Of a stretch of 64,000 nucleotides of DNA, positions 1-8,002 are shown piece by piece. The notes under the pieces were generated by a model. The model was not told the DNA's origin, did no database searches, and worked only from the letters and a program-made list of their open reading frames with translations. The stretch lies in NCBI RefSeq assembly GCF_000620305.1, contig NZ_JHVU01000018.1, forward strand, positions 124,001 through 188,000, read 5' to 3'. The stretch is from Desulfitibacter alkalitolerans DSM 16504 (GTDB taxonomy: Bacteria; Bacillota; DSM-16504; Desulfitibacterales; Desulfitibacteraceae). Positions within the stretch are counted from its first letter, which is position 1; the number at the start of each line of letters is the position of its first letter. A program made the translations under genes and the position numbers.

Positions 1-111
1 CTAAGTAAGGTTGTAATAATGTAAACAAAGAATCAAAAAAAGCAGCAGGAAATTCCTGGCTGGTGTAGAAATAACATGTACTGATTGAGTTGAAAAGGAA
101 TGATTAATGTT

Positions 112-528
112 ATGGGTTTTGAAGAAAAAGTAATGAATTACCTGGCTGAGATACATCAAAAGATTACAGGCATTGAGAATGAAGTGGCTGGTATCAAGAG
201 CGAAGTGGCTGGTGTCAAGAATGAAGTGGCTGGTGTCAAGAGCGAAGTAGCCGATATTAAAAAGACTGTTATCCACATTGAGTATGACCATGGACAAAAG
301 CTATCAGCTTTGTTTGACGGTTATGAACAAAATACCCAGGCTATTGAGCAGCTTAGAAAAGGGCAGGAACGGCTTGAACAAAGGGTGGACAGGTTGGAAA
401 GCGGGATGAATAGAATTGTACAGGGCCAGGAGGAATTATCACTAAAAGTAGAACAGAACACCCAAGCCATAAAATCTTTAGAAGATAGAGTTGCAACTCA
501 AGAGATTAAACTGCAGCTGATAAAATAA
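112..528 (+). CDS. Heptad-repeat coiled-coil protein, paralogue 1
   Basis: Function unknown. The 138-residue product starts MGFEEKVMNYLAEIHQK and then carries four consecutive seven-residue units of the type EVAG(I/V)K(S/N), encoded by 21-nt DNA repeats at 181-264. A second coiled-coil segment follows (LEQRVDRLESGMNRI) and the tail is RVATQEIKLQLIK. No signal peptide or membrane segment is visible, so it is probably a soluble rod-like oligomer. I chose ATG 112 rather than ATG 100 because it matches the start of the paralogue at 3589 and leaves AAGGA at a usable distance. The paralogue has fewer repeats and lacks the middle segment. Both genes lie beside copies of the same hairpin repeat. The coding call is firm; the role is unknown. 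Confidence 0.75.
   Translation: MGFEEKVMNYLAEIHQKITGIENEVAGIKSEVAGVKNEVAGVKSEVADIKKTVIHIEYDHGQKLSALFDGYEQNTQAIEQLRKGQERLEQRVDRLESGMNRIVQGQEELSLKVEQNTQAIKSLEDRVATQEIKLQLIK
181..264 (+). repeat. 21-nt in-frame tandem repeat, 4 units
   Basis: Units start at 181, 202, 223 and 244; the first three differ by only a few bases and the fourth is diverged. Each encodes one heptad, EVAGxKx. The paralogue has three equivalent units at 3658-3720, so copy number differs between the two genes. Confidence 0.85.
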
Positions 529-633
529 TAAATTATGATTATAAAATGGACCTCTCTGGGGGTATATTTTTCACTATCAGACACCCATGCCATTTTACGG
601 CACCACTGATGGATGAAAATTTATTTTTCAGGG

Positions 634-663
634 CAGAAAGTATAACTTTTAAATGTAGATAGT
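634..663 (+). repeat. 30-nt repeat, copy A
   Basis: Identical over 30 nt to 3408-3437 (begins CAGAAAGTATAAC, ends GTAGATAGT). In the second copy it sits only 6 nt before the hairpin repeat; here 61 nt separate them. Confidence 0.8.
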
Positions 664-724
664 CGTTGGCTAAAACCCAGCGTCTAAGCTGCTATCCGAC
701 ATTAGAACATCGTGTTCTTTATAA

Positions 725-773
725 GCAACTAAGGCTTTCGCTGGCACCAAAAGGCTTGGCGAAAGCCAAGTTT
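725..773 (+). repeat. 49-nt hairpin repeat, copy A
   Basis: Matches 3444-3492 with one difference over 49 nt. It contains an inverted repeat GGCTTTCGC / GCGAAAGCC around a short loop, able to form a strong RNA or DNA hairpin. It has no T-run, so it is not a simple terminator. Confidence 0.8.
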
Positions 774-962
774 ATGCTTAGTAAATATAAATATTGTACA
801 ACATATATTAACATAAATGCTAAATATCATCTATAAATAGTTGAATTCGACAATCATAGACAAATTTCCCGAAGGAATCTAAGATTTTATTGGGGAATTA
901 GATTACTTTAGACTTTTGTCCTAAAGTAAATAGGACTAGGGTGAAATTTGATACAGCATTAC

Positions 963-1055
963 TTGCTGAAAAAGGCAAAACTATCGAAAGGTAGTGACTG
1001 CAAAGCTATGGGTCTAAAGCTCTCTGCAAAGAGCTATGATCGCCAGGCCACCAGC
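963..1055 (+). promoter_or_regulatory. Cyclic-di-GMP-I (GEMM-I) riboswitch
   Basis: The conserved GEMM-I blocks occur in order: GGCAAA at 974, a stem closed by GAAA (ACTATC-GAAA-GGTAGT, the tetraloop), GCAAAGC at 1000, GGTCTAA, a variable stem, then ATGATCGCCAGG and CACC. This is the aptamer for cyclic di-GMP (a relative binds cAMP-GMP; I cannot separate them by eye). The 3' strand ACCAGC (1050-1055) can also pair with GCTGGT at 1087-1092, which overlaps the 5' arm of the downstream terminator. A transcription on/off switch is therefore likely. Downstream genes are a 45-residue ORF and an EAL phosphodiesterase. Confidence 0.88.
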
Positions 1056-1082
1056 TTATAATTTTTATTTAATTTTTAAATG

Positions 1083-1112
1083 GAGAGCTGGTTTTAACGG
1101 CTCTCTTTTTTA
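1083..1112 (+). terminator. Riboswitch expression-platform terminator
   Basis: Stem GAGAGC (1083-1088) with GCTCTC (1100-1105), followed by a run of T. Its 5' arm is shared with GCTGGT, which can pair with the aptamer's 3' strand. If so, ligand-stabilised aptamer would free the terminator and switch the EAL gene off; this direction is inferred only from the pairing. Confidence 0.8.
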
Positions 1113-1203
1113 TTGTCAATTATTATACGTGAAAGCAGCGGTATGATGTCAAGTAGGTAATTGAAAATTTTAACGAATTCGCTATACAAGGGGTGGTTTA
1201 AAA

Positions 1204-1341
1204 ATGGAGAAAATCCAAGTACAGCTTAGTGAAGAGGAAAAAAGGTTTTTGCAACATACTCTCATGGAAAATATTAATAAGTCTAAATCTATTAAACTAA
1301 AACTAATGAGCTATATTAAGAAGATTCTAGGGCTAAAGTAA
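1204..1341 (+). CDS. Small protein (45 aa) under riboswitch control
   Basis: Unrecognised 45-residue ORF starting MEKIQVQLSEEEKRFLQ and ending with a basic KLMSYIKKILGLK stretch. It has an AAGGGGTGG ribosome site before ATG 1204. It is the first ORF after the c-di-GMP riboswitch terminator and lies 46 nt before the EAL gene, so the two are probably co-transcribed. The charged, amphipathic composition is compatible with a small helical protein. It could be a regulator or a leader peptide for translation of the EAL gene; nothing in the sequence decides this. Confidence 0.6.
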   Translation: MEKIQVQLSEEEKRFLQHTLMENINKSKSIKLKLMSYIKKILGLK

Positions 1342-1387
1342 TTTCATAAGTTAATGTTAAATAATAATAAAGTCAGGTGAAAAGTAT

Positions 1388-2065
1388 ATGTCAAGTCTTG
1401 CAGTAAGGGAAAGAAACAATATTTATCCAGTTTATCAACCAATTTATTCTCTAGAAAAAATGAGGATTGTAGGGTATGAAGCTCTAATTAGATCCCAAAC
1501 TGGCCTCTCCCCAATAGAACTTTTCAATAGAGCTGAAAAGGAAGGGAGAACAGTAGAATTTGATATTGAATGTATAAATAGTGCAATATTAAACATTCCA
1601 AGAATCAGAGGGGTTCTTTTTTTAAATATTAGACCTTCCACATTAATGTGGTTGTCTAAAAACAATTATAACAGGCTAAATATTCCAACAAACAAGGTAG
1701 TTCTAGAAATAACTGAGGTGGAGGAAATCTCAGATATGGAATGCTTTATTAAAGTGCTAGAAAATTTAAGGGAGCTTGGTTATAGGTATTCCATTGATGA
1801 TATTGCAACTGGTTTTAACAGACTTCATCTGGTTCTGGCTTCTGCTCCAGATTATATTAAGTTAGACGGTCCAATTATCAAGGATTGTGATAAATACTCA
1901 AATAAGTGTTCTGTTATTAAACACCTAGTAGCAATAGGAAAGGACATTGGAAGTATAGTTATTGCTGAAAATATTGAGAATTGCAATGAGCTTCAAATAG
2001 TTAAAGATTTAGGTGTTACATATGCACAAGGATTTTATTTAGGTAGGCCTTCTGCAGTTATATAA
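1388..2065 (+). CDS. EAL-domain cyclic-di-GMP phosphodiesterase
   Basis: Stand-alone EAL domain of 225 residues, without a sensory domain or membrane segment. EAL enzymes hydrolyse cyclic di-GMP to pGpG in the cytoplasm. Visible family motifs are EAL at residues 31-33, NIRPSTL, LEITE, the DD pair in SIDDIATGF (the family usually has DDFGTG), IKLD, AENIE (usually AEGVE) and QGFYLGRP at the C-terminus. The metal- and base-binding acidic residues, the Lys and the Gln all appear kept, so I expect an active enzyme. The ribosome site AGGTGA precedes ATG 1388. It follows a c-di-GMP riboswitch and so is probably regulated by its own substrate. Confidence 0.9.
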   Translation: MSSLAVRERNNIYPVYQPIYSLEKMRIVGYEALIRSQTGLSPIELFNRAEKEGRTVEFDIECINSAILNIPRIRGVLFLNIRPSTLMWLSKNNYNRLNIPTNKVVLEITEVEEISDMECFIKVLENLRELGYRYSIDDIATGFNRLHLVLASAPDYIKLDGPIIKDCDKYSNKCSVIKHLVAIGKDIGSIVIAENIENCNELQIVKDLGVTYAQGFYLGRPSAVI

Positions 2066-2262
2066 ATAATATAAATCAGTTGGGGGATAATGTATGATTG
2101 GATGCGCTACGAATTAAGTGTACCAAAAACGTTTTTTATTTTAATAATAGCAAAATTTGTGTATAATTGTTAACAAAGTCATCAATAAATGAGGTGTACT
2201 AAGATTACTGCCTAAAACATATTATTTGCTTGATGAAATTTTTATACAGGAGGAAATTGATA

Positions 2263-2658
2263 ATGATCACGATAGATGAAGTTATTAAGCTAATAAATAA
2301 TGATAAATTAAAGACGAAGGATGGAAATTTTAGTATACATATAAGTAATTTTATTGATGATTTTATTAGAAGCGATAATAAAATAAGGACCAAGATGATT
2401 ATTCATGAGCCTGCACAATATGGCATGGTGTCTAAAGAAGAGTATTCTTATGTGGCTGCACTTATTGAAAGGTTAGCTGATTATTATGGAGTTGATAAAC
2501 CATTATGGATATATAATAAAGATAAGTATTATCTTGACAATCCATATTTCCCAATAGAATGTAAAGGCAGACCCCGTTGGTTTTTACTTATTGACAGCCC
2601 AGTTCCATTCAAAAAGAGAAATATATTTGTTTCAAATGACCATTTTATCAGAGTCTAG
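2263..2658 (+). CDS. Conserved hypothetical protein, possibly toxin-antitoxin linked
   Basis: 131 residues, not confidently assigned. ATG 2263 is preferred to ATG 2230 because AGGAGG (2248-2253) lies nine bases before it. The C-terminal part (PYFPIECKGRPRWFLLIDSPVPFKKRNIFVSNDHF, given here only as landmarks: ESP/DSP-x-x-FKKRNIFVS) resembles small proteins I recall beside DUF6036-type toxin-antitoxin partners; that is memory of a pattern, not a search. No membrane segment is visible. No partner gene is adjacent: the next genes are a broken hicA and hicB. A terminator follows at 2676. Confidence 0.6.
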   Translation: MITIDEVIKLINNDKLKTKDGNFSIHISNFIDDFIRSDNKIRTKMIIHEPAQYGMVSKEEYSYVAALIERLADYYGVDKPLWIYNKDKYYLDNPYFPIECKGRPRWFLLIDSPVPFKKRNIFVSNDHFIRV

Positions 2659-2675
2659 TAATTACCAATAATACT

Positions 2676-2700
2676 GAAGCCCAAAGAGGCTTCTTTTTTA
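2676..2700 (+). terminator. Rho-independent terminator
   Basis: GAAGCC, six-base loop, GGCTTC, then seven T. It closes the hypothetical gene ending at 2658. Confidence 0.85.
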
Positions 2701-2767
2701 TTACCGTGTTCTTCTTGACGTGCGCATATATAAGGCGTATAATGAGTGATATAGGGAGGGGCAAAAA

Positions 2768-2909
2768 TTGACTGTAAGAGAAATTTTAAAAATACTTTAC
2801 TCAGCTTAAACACCCTATAAAACCTGGGAAAGTAACAGTACCTAAACATAAAGGTGATATTGCTCCTGGTACATTAAACAGCATACTAAAGCAGGCAGGG
2901 TTAAAATGA
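2768..2909 (+). pseudogene. hicA toxin remnant (internal deletion and frameshift)
   Basis: The first frame reads LTVREILKILYSA and then stops; the next frame reads KHPIKPGKVTVPKHKGD followed by APGTLNSILKQAGLK and a stop. These are the N- and C-terminal parts of a HicA mRNA interferase. The missing middle, about 16 codons, is where HicA proteins carry the conserved GSH segment with the catalytic His. A ribosome site, AGGGAGGGG, remains before TTG 2768. The intact hicB lies 36 nt downstream. The gene cannot produce active toxin as read here. Confidence 0.82.
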
Positions 2910-2945
2910 AGTACTTGCTTATATCATAGAAAGGGGACTTTTATT

Positions 2946-3359
2946 ATGCGTAAACTCACATATTTTGCAGTATTTGAACCGACTGAAACAGGTTATAGTG
3001 TATATTTTCCTGACCTACCTGGCTGTGTGAGCTTTGGTGAGGACTTTGAAGATGCACAAAAACAAGCTTCCGAAGCATTAGGCTTGCATATATACGGTAT
3101 GGAAAAGGATGGGGATGAAATACCTGCTCCATCTAAAACGCCTCAGGTAGATCCAGAAACAGCATCAGGATATATAATTTCTCCTGTTACTGTTTTCCCT
3201 AACCTTGTAAGAAATGAATTAGATAATAGGGCAGTAAAAACCAACTTAACTATACCTGCTTGGTTAAAAGAAATGGCAGAGGCCCAAGGGGTTAATTATT
3301 CAAAAATATTTCAAGCTGCTCTTATGGATTATCTTGGTGTGAATCAAAAAAACAACTAA
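2946..3359 (+). CDS. hicB: HicB family antitoxin
   Basis: 137 residues. The N-terminal HicB fold is clear: YFAVFEPTETGYSVYFPDLPGC, then a GEDFEDAQKQASEAL helix. The C-terminal part (NLTIPAWLKEMAEAQGVNYSKIFQAALMDYL region) is a ribbon-helix-helix-like DNA-binding segment as in HicB autorepressors. It normally neutralises HicA, but the adjacent hicA is broken, so this antitoxin appears orphaned. AAAGGGG precedes ATG 2946. It might still repress its own promoter or neutralise a HicA elsewhere. Confidence 0.92.
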   Translation: MRKLTYFAVFEPTETGYSVYFPDLPGCVSFGEDFEDAQKQASEALGLHIYGMEKDGDEIPAPSKTPQVDPETASGYIISPVTVFPNLVRNELDNRAVKTNLTIPAWLKEMAEAQGVNYSKIFQAALMDYLGVNQKNN

Positions 3360-3375
3360 TATTGATAGCTAATTT

Positions 3376-3400
3376 AGAAGCCTTTATGGGCTTCTTTTTT
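3376..3400 (+). terminator. Terminator after hicB
   Basis: Seven-base stem AGAAGCC/GGCTTCT with a six-base loop and a T-run. Confidence 0.85.
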
Positions 3401-3407
3401 ACACTAT

Positions 3408-3437
3408 CAGAAAGTATAACTTTTAAATGTAGATAGT
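3408..3437 (+). repeat. 30-nt repeat, copy B
   Basis: Identical to 634-663. The preceding bases (CACTATCAG) also recur at 571-580, so the ancestral repeat was probably longer. Confidence 0.8.
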
Positions 3438-3443
3438 ATAAGT

Positions 3444-3492
3444 GCAACTAAGGCTTTCGCTGGCGCCAAAAGGCTTGGCGAAAGCCAAGTTT
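3444..3492 (+). repeat. 49-nt hairpin repeat, copy B
   Basis: Second copy of the 725-773 hairpin with one base difference. A partial third match (AAGGCTTTCG) lies at 3523-3532. It ends 96 nt upstream of coiled-coil paralogue 2. Confidence 0.8.
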
Positions 3493-3588
3493 TCTTTATT
3501 ATCTCTATTAAAACGTCGTAATAAGGCTTTCGTTTTCTTTTGTATTTAGTTATAATTGGTTTAGGAAATAATTAGGAGTGGTTAGATT

Positions 3589-3879
3589 ATGAGTTTTGAG
3601 GATAAAATTCTTAACTATTTAGCTGAAATACATCAAAAGATTACAGGTATCGAGAATGAAGTAGCCGGTGTAAAAGCTGAAGTAGCTGGTGTAAAAGCTG
3701 AAGTAGCTGATATTAAAAAGACTGTTATTAATATTGAAAATAGTCATGGAGAAAAATTGTCAGCGTTATTTGATGGTTATGAGCATAATACTAAATCAAT
3801 CAAGGAACTTAGCAAAGATGTTAAATCATTAGAAAAGAGAGTTGCAACTCAGGAAATAAAATTACAATTAATTAAATAG
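3589..3879 (+). CDS. Heptad-repeat coiled-coil protein, paralogue 2
   Basis: 96 residues, closely related to the protein at 112-528: MSFEDKILNYLAEIHQK, three heptads of the EVAGVKA type, an ADIKKTV junction, a conserved NxEKLSALFDGYE-like segment and the same RVATQEIKLQLIK tail. It lacks the second coiled-coil block of paralogue 1. TAGGAGTGG lies before ATG 3589. No known family or partner is recognised. The tandem 21-nt repeats make length change by slippage plausible. Confidence 0.78.
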   Translation: MSFEDKILNYLAEIHQKITGIENEVAGVKAEVAGVKAEVADIKKTVINIENSHGEKLSALFDGYEHNTKSIKELSKDVKSLEKRVATQEIKLQLIK

Positions 3880-3962
3880 CAGCCATTTTTACTGCAATGG
3901 CATTTGCTAAAAATAGAAAGAGCGATGAACTCCTACTATAATAAGTGGAGAGTTAAAATAGT

Positions 3963-3997
3963 GAGAGTTAGCGTAATAGTTACCTCTCTTTTTTTAT
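3963..3997 (+). terminator. Probable terminator
   Basis: GAGAG ... CTCTC arms with partial internal pairing, followed by seven T. It probably serves paralogue 2. Confidence 0.55.
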
Positions 3998-4045
3998 GGA
4001 GTAAAATAGACTGCAACTGTTCTGTAGGGTATTCTTTTTCCTATT

Positions 4046-4633
4046 TTAACCAGGTGCATTTTCCTGCTGCTGTTTTACGGCAGATTTTTCATGATGCGCA
4101 ATTCTACACCGACCTCTTTTAGTTATGAAAAGAGAAAACATTATAAGGCAGATTGCCAGGGTAACACCGATCATATTGATAAAAACATCGACCATGCTGG
4201 AGTACCTTCCGTCTACAAAGGACTGCCTGTATTCATCTAGATAAGACAAGGCTCCACCCATTAAAAGAGACAGGACCACTGCTGCATATGATTTTTTAAC
4301 ATATTGGTGCAGAAGAAAGAAAACTGCAATAGTTATTATAAAGAAGATAAAAATGTGTGCTAGCTTACGAAGGAAAAACTCAATAATAATGGGATTTTCA
4401 CGAGCATAGATTAAAAAGTCTTGAGTTAAGGTGTCTATATATCTTAGTTCATTAAAATCAAGGGGGATGAGACTTGCCAACCACTCAGAAAACCTTATCA
4501 CAGTCAGGTCAAGGCTGATTAAAATGGAATTTATGGATTTTAATACTGGCAAAACCCTTAATCCAGGAATTGAAGACAAAAAGAATAAAGTACCTATCAA
4601 CAAGATAACTATAATCCATGCCCCTTTTCGCAT
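4046..4633 (-). CDS. VanZ-like family membrane protein
   Basis: 195 residues with an N-terminal membrane segment (GAWIIVILLIGTLFFLSS), two to three further hydrophobic helices and the VanZ-type motif DEYRQSFVDGR followed by S-x-x-DVFINMIG. VanZ-like proteins are small integral membrane proteins; VanZ itself gives low teicoplanin resistance, and the role of stand-alone homologues is mostly unknown. The start was placed at 4633, where GGAGGG lies eight bases upstream. Monocistronic by spacing. Confidence 0.82.
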   Translation of the reverse strand: MRKGAWIIVILLIGTLFFLSSIPGLRVLPVLKSINSILISLDLTVIRFSEWLASLIPLDFNELRYIDTLTQDFLIYARENPIIIEFFLRKLAHIFIFFIITIAVFFLLHQYVKKSYAAVVLSLLMGGALSYLDEYRQSFVDGRYSSMVDVFINMIGVTLAICLIMFSLFITKRGRCRIAHHEKSAVKQQQENAPG

Positions 4634-4928
4634 TAAAATCCCTCCATTTATCGACAATATTTCTACTAAAATTATAGCATATTTGCCGGTTAATATTTAT
4701 GGAATGTGTTAAAAACAAAGTTTTTGTGAAGAATGGCAGGATTAAGTAGACTGAAACCTAATAAATGCTACAATTGGTTATACATAGTATATAAATCATA
4801 GTAAACTCAAAACCTATCATATAAACTGGTTTCGTGACGTTAAAAAGCAAAAAAACAGGAAATGTCCATGTGCCAAGAATAAGAATGGATATAATCAACC
4901 AAATTAATTAAAAGGAGGAGGTTGCCCA

Positions 4929-6962
4929 GTGGAAAATGCACATAAAGTAAATAGATTGATAGATGAAAAATCACCATATTTGCTCCAGCATGCCTATAAC
5001 CCAGTTGACTGGTATCCCTGGGGTGAGGAAGCATTTGAAAAGGCTAAAAAAGAAGACAAACCTGTATTCTTAAGCATAGGCTACAGCACCTGCCATTGGT
5101 GTCATGTAATGGAACGGGAATCCTTTGAGGATGAAGAGGTTGCAGGGATTTTAAATAAATATTACATATCAATTAAAGTTGATAGGGAAGAAAGGCCCGA
5201 TATAGATGCAATTTATATGGCAGTATGCCAGGCACTTACTGGGCAGGGCGGGTGGCCCCTGACCATAGTCATGACTCCTGATAAAAAGCCCTTCTTTGCA
5301 GGAACATACTTTCCTAAACAGAGGAAGTATGGAAGGTCAGGAATAATGGAAATACTTGAGCAGCTCCATGATGCATGGGAAACTAAAAGAGACAAGGTTC
5401 TTAGTGCGGGAGATTCTATTGTAAAAGGTATTGAGGATAAATACTTTCAAAGTGAAGCTGGTGTAGTTGGCAGGGATGCCCTTGAGCGTGCTTTTAATTA
5501 TTATAGCCATACATTTGATACCCTGTATGGCGGATTTGGGGAAGCACCAAAGTTTCCTAGTCCACATAATTTAACTTTTCTGCTGCGTTATTGGAAAATG
5601 ACTGGCAGCAAAAAAGCCCTGGATATGGTTGAAAAGACCCTTCAATCCATGTATCAGGGTGGAATCTACGACCACATTGGCTTTGGCTTTGCCAGATACT
5701 CAACTGACAAGAAATGGCTGGTGCCCCATTTCGAGAAAATGCTCTACGATAATGCGCTGTTAGCCATAGCTTATTTAGAGTGTTTTCAGGCTACTGGAAA
5801 TCAATTTTATTCAAGGGTTGCCAGTGAGATTTTTACCTATGTACTTAGAGATATGACCTCAGAGGAGGGTGGATTTTACTCTGCAGAGGATGCAGATTCT
5901 GAAGGAGTAGAAGGTAAGTTTTATGTATGGTCTCTTGATGAGGTATTCGAGGTGCTCGGCAGGGACAGAGGAAAACTCTTTTGTCAGACCTTTGATATTA
6001 CGAATATGGGAAATTTTGAGGGAGAGAGCATTCCCAACATTATTGGTAAAGACCTGGATACTGGACAAGATCTAACCGAGGAAAGAGAGAAGTTATTTAA
6101 CCGTCGGAAGGAAAGGGTTCACCCACTTAAGGATGATAAGATCCTTACGGCATGGAATGGTTTAATGATAGCTGCCATGGCATTTGGTGGGCGGGTGCTG
6201 GGGGAGAGCAAGTACATTAAAGCAGCAGAAAGTGCGGCAGATTTTATAACAGCTAGACTAAAAAGAGCAGATGGCAGGCTTCTAGCCCGTTACAGGGATG
6301 GTGAAGCTGCATATTTAGCTTATGTTGATGATTATGCATTCATGATCTGGGGTTTAATTGAACTATATCAAGCCACTTTTAACCCGAGACACCTGGCTTT
6401 GGCTCTTGAGTTAAATAACAATATGCTCAGCCTGTTCTGGGATGAAAAGGAAGGCGGACTATATTTATATGGACATGATGGTGAAAGACTTATTGCAAGA
6501 CCCAAGGAGTTATATGATGGTGCCATGCCCTCAGGAAATTCAGTAGCAGCAGTCAATTTCTTGAAATTAGCTGCCCTGACAGGGGATGAAAATATTTCTA
6601 GAATAGCCCAGAGGCAGTTAAAGACCTTTGGAGGTACAGTAAGCCAGTCGCCACCTGGATATGCACACTTTCTCATGGCAGTCTATTTTGCTGAGGTTGC
6701 CTCAACTGAAGTTAGTATTGTTGGAGACCTTGAAAGCAAAGAAACAGCAGCCTTGTTGAAGGCAGTAAATAAAGGCTTTAATCCTGAAAGGGTGGTTGCA
6801 GTTAAAATGCCTGGGGCCCCAGGAGATGAAATCAGCAGGTTGATTCCAATCCTAAATGAAAGAAAGGGCCTGGAGGGAAAGCCCACAGCTTATGTATGTA
6901 AAAATTTCTCATGTCAACCTCCCGTCACTGATGCCGCCCAGTTAGAGAAATTGCTTAACTAA
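4929..6962 (+). CDS. YyaL/DUF255 thioredoxin-like and glycosidase-like fold protein
   Basis: 677 residues, GTG start at 4929 after AAAGGAGGAGG. The N-terminal thioredoxin-like domain has [18 protein letters not shown] and the redox-like pair CHWC at residues 55-58. The rest is an (alpha/alpha)6-type domain with [29 protein letters not shown] and [10 protein letters not shown] landmarks. This is the widespread family of bacterial YyaL and animal SPATA20. The biochemical role is not settled. The length is normal for the family. A terminator follows directly. Confidence 0.93.
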   Translation: MENAHKVNRLIDEKSPYLLQHAYNPVDWYPWGEEAFEKAKKEDKPVFLSIGYSTCHWCHVMERESFEDEEVAGILNKYYISIKVDREERPDIDAIYMAVCQALTGQGGWPLTIVMTPDKKPFFAGTYFPKQRKYGRSGIMEILEQLHDAWETKRDKVLSAGDSIVKGIEDKYFQSEAGVVGRDALERAFNYYSHTFDTLYGGFGEAPKFPSPHNLTFLLRYWKMTGSKKALDMVEKTLQSMYQGGIYDHIGFGFARYSTDKKWLVPHFEKMLYDNALLAIAYLECFQATGNQFYSRVASEIFTYVLRDMTSEEGGFYSAEDADSEGVEGKFYVWSLDEVFEVLGRDRGKLFCQTFDITNMGNFEGESIPNIIGKDLDTGQDLTEEREKLFNRRKERVHPLKDDKILTAWNGLMIAAMAFGGRVLGESKYIKAAESAADFITARLKRADGRLLARYRDGEAAYLAYVDDYAFMIWGLIELYQATFNPRHLALALELNNNMLSLFWDEKEGGLYLYGHDGERLIARPKELYDGAMPSGNSVAAVNFLKLAALTGDENISRIAQRQLKTFGGTVSQSPPGYAHFLMAVYFAEVASTEVSIVGDLESKETAALLKAVNKGFNPERVVAVKMPGAPGDEISRLIPILNERKGLEGKPTAYVCKNFSCQPPVTDAAQLEKLLN

Positions 6963-7029
6963 GATTAAATCTTGGCAACAGGAGCTAAGGGGTGATAGTT
7001 AAGCTGATAGTTAAAGGGATAAATAATTT

Positions 7030-7062
7030 AAGCGCCAATTCTCCTAAGAAAAGGCGCTTTTT
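7030..7062. terminator. Terminator between convergent genes
   Basis: AAGCGCC ... GGCGCTT with a T-run on the plus strand and AAGCA/TTTT context opposite. It lies between the convergent genes ending at 6962 and 7070. Confidence 0.8.
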
Positions 7063-7069
7063 GCTTAAC

Positions 7070-7531
7070 TTAAATCCCTTCCTCTTTTTTTACCAGACGT
7101 CTTTGGAAGTATAAAAATATGGGGAAGGGAATAATTATCCATCCGAAGCTTTTAATCAGGTTGTTTTTGGCCATGGAAACCTGCCGTTCTTTTTCTGCTT
7201 CAACTAGGGCATCGTATCTTGCCCTTAACTCTTCCTGGGATAGTTCTGGTTCATCTGTGCCTTCACCAGGAGGCTTTTCCGGCACCCCCCATCTTTGGTA
7301 CTCATCAAAGGTTTGATAATAGGGTGCTGGTGCAACTATATCTGCAACAGCCATGAAGGCTGCCACACTTCCACCAATAGTCATCATTAATGTTGCAAAT
7401 AAGACTAAATAGATATAGACATTTTTTATCACATCTTCTCCTCCTTCTTTTTCGGTGTTTAATTTAACTCCTACAATTAAAAGCAAAATCAAGGCAATAA
7501 TTACTACAGGTACAATAAGTGATACAATCAT
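7070..7531 (-). CDS. Hypothetical membrane protein
   Basis: 153 residues with three predicted membrane segments: residues about 2-22, 36-65 and 128-145. Between the last two is a charged, Glu-rich stretch (PEKPPGEGTDEPELSQEELRARYDALVEAEKE) that is probably a loop or short coiled coil; I list it only as location, residues about 83-117. GGAG precedes ATG 7531. It faintly resembles DUF5671-type proteins, but I cannot assign it. Confidence 0.6.
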   Translation of the reverse strand: MIVSLIVPVVIIALILLLIVGVKLNTEKEGGEDVIKNVYIYLVLFATLMMTIGGSVAAFMAVADIVAPAPYYQTFDEYQRWGVPEKPPGEGTDEPELSQEELRARYDALVEAEKERQVSMAKNNLIKSFGWIIIPFPIFLYFQRRLVKKEEGI

Positions 7532-8002
7532 ATTTTCAACTCCAAATTCATTTTTAATTAGAGCAAGTATTACGTAAATAAAGCCATGGTAAGGGTTAGA
7601 ACAGGGTTTTCGTAACTATATAGACGAAAAAATTTGTCTATAGTTTCATAGTTCAATGCAAAATGAGAATTAAAACCTTTTTACAAAAAATATTTCTGAC
7701 TCCAATTTTACTATATTTTGAAGTTATATGGAAAGATTTTTTTGATATCATAGATATAATACAGAAGCTGCAGCACAAAGGCCTGGACCATTTTAGCTGT
7801 TAGGCTGCATACTGTCACTTGTATATGTTGCGGAAACACCTGTAGGGCTATATAATGGCTATATATATAATAGAACATGTGCCTCTTAAATTGTTACCCC
7901 AGATCTTATGGGGTTTTGTATGTATGTTAAAATATATGTGTTTTTAATAAAAAATTTAAAAAAATAAAATCAGGCAAAATATGCAAAGGAAGGATTGATG
8001 AA
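7532..8002. other. Gene-free AT-rich stretch between divergent genes
   Basis: 471 nt with no supportable ORF. It contains an imperfect inverted repeat (TATAGAC at 7619-7625 with GTCTATA at 7636-7642) and AT-rich segments near 7850-7960 that probably hold the promoter of the DUF418 gene. Confidence 0.45.

Larger units (their letters stand above)
529..962. other. Gene-free stretch with dispersed hairpin repeats
   Basis: No convincing ORF. It contains two blocks shared with 3402-3492: a 30-nt block at 634-663 and a 49-nt hairpin block at 725-773. The rest is AT-rich sequence leading into the riboswitch transcript that begins before 963. I could not identify a clear promoter by eye. Confidence 0.5.

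Noticed and set aside
181-264. Possible CRISPR array because of regular 21-nt repeats
   Set aside because: Repeats are contiguous and in frame, with no spacers; they encode heptads.
1-297. Minus-strand ORF with repeated FALDTSHFI peptides
   Set aside because: It is the antisense reading of the start of the coiled-coil gene repeats, and has no ribosome site or family match.
725-773. Hairpin as a plain transcription terminator
   Set aside because: No T-run follows it and it is not placed directly after a gene.
3904-4122. Plus-strand ORF of 72 codons
   Set aside because: It crosses a terminator and runs antisense into the VanZ-like gene; no ribosome site.
7619-7642. Terminator or riboswitch at the TATAGAC/GTCTATA repeat
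   Set aside because: The stem is short and AT-rich, with no T-run and no conserved RNA blocks.
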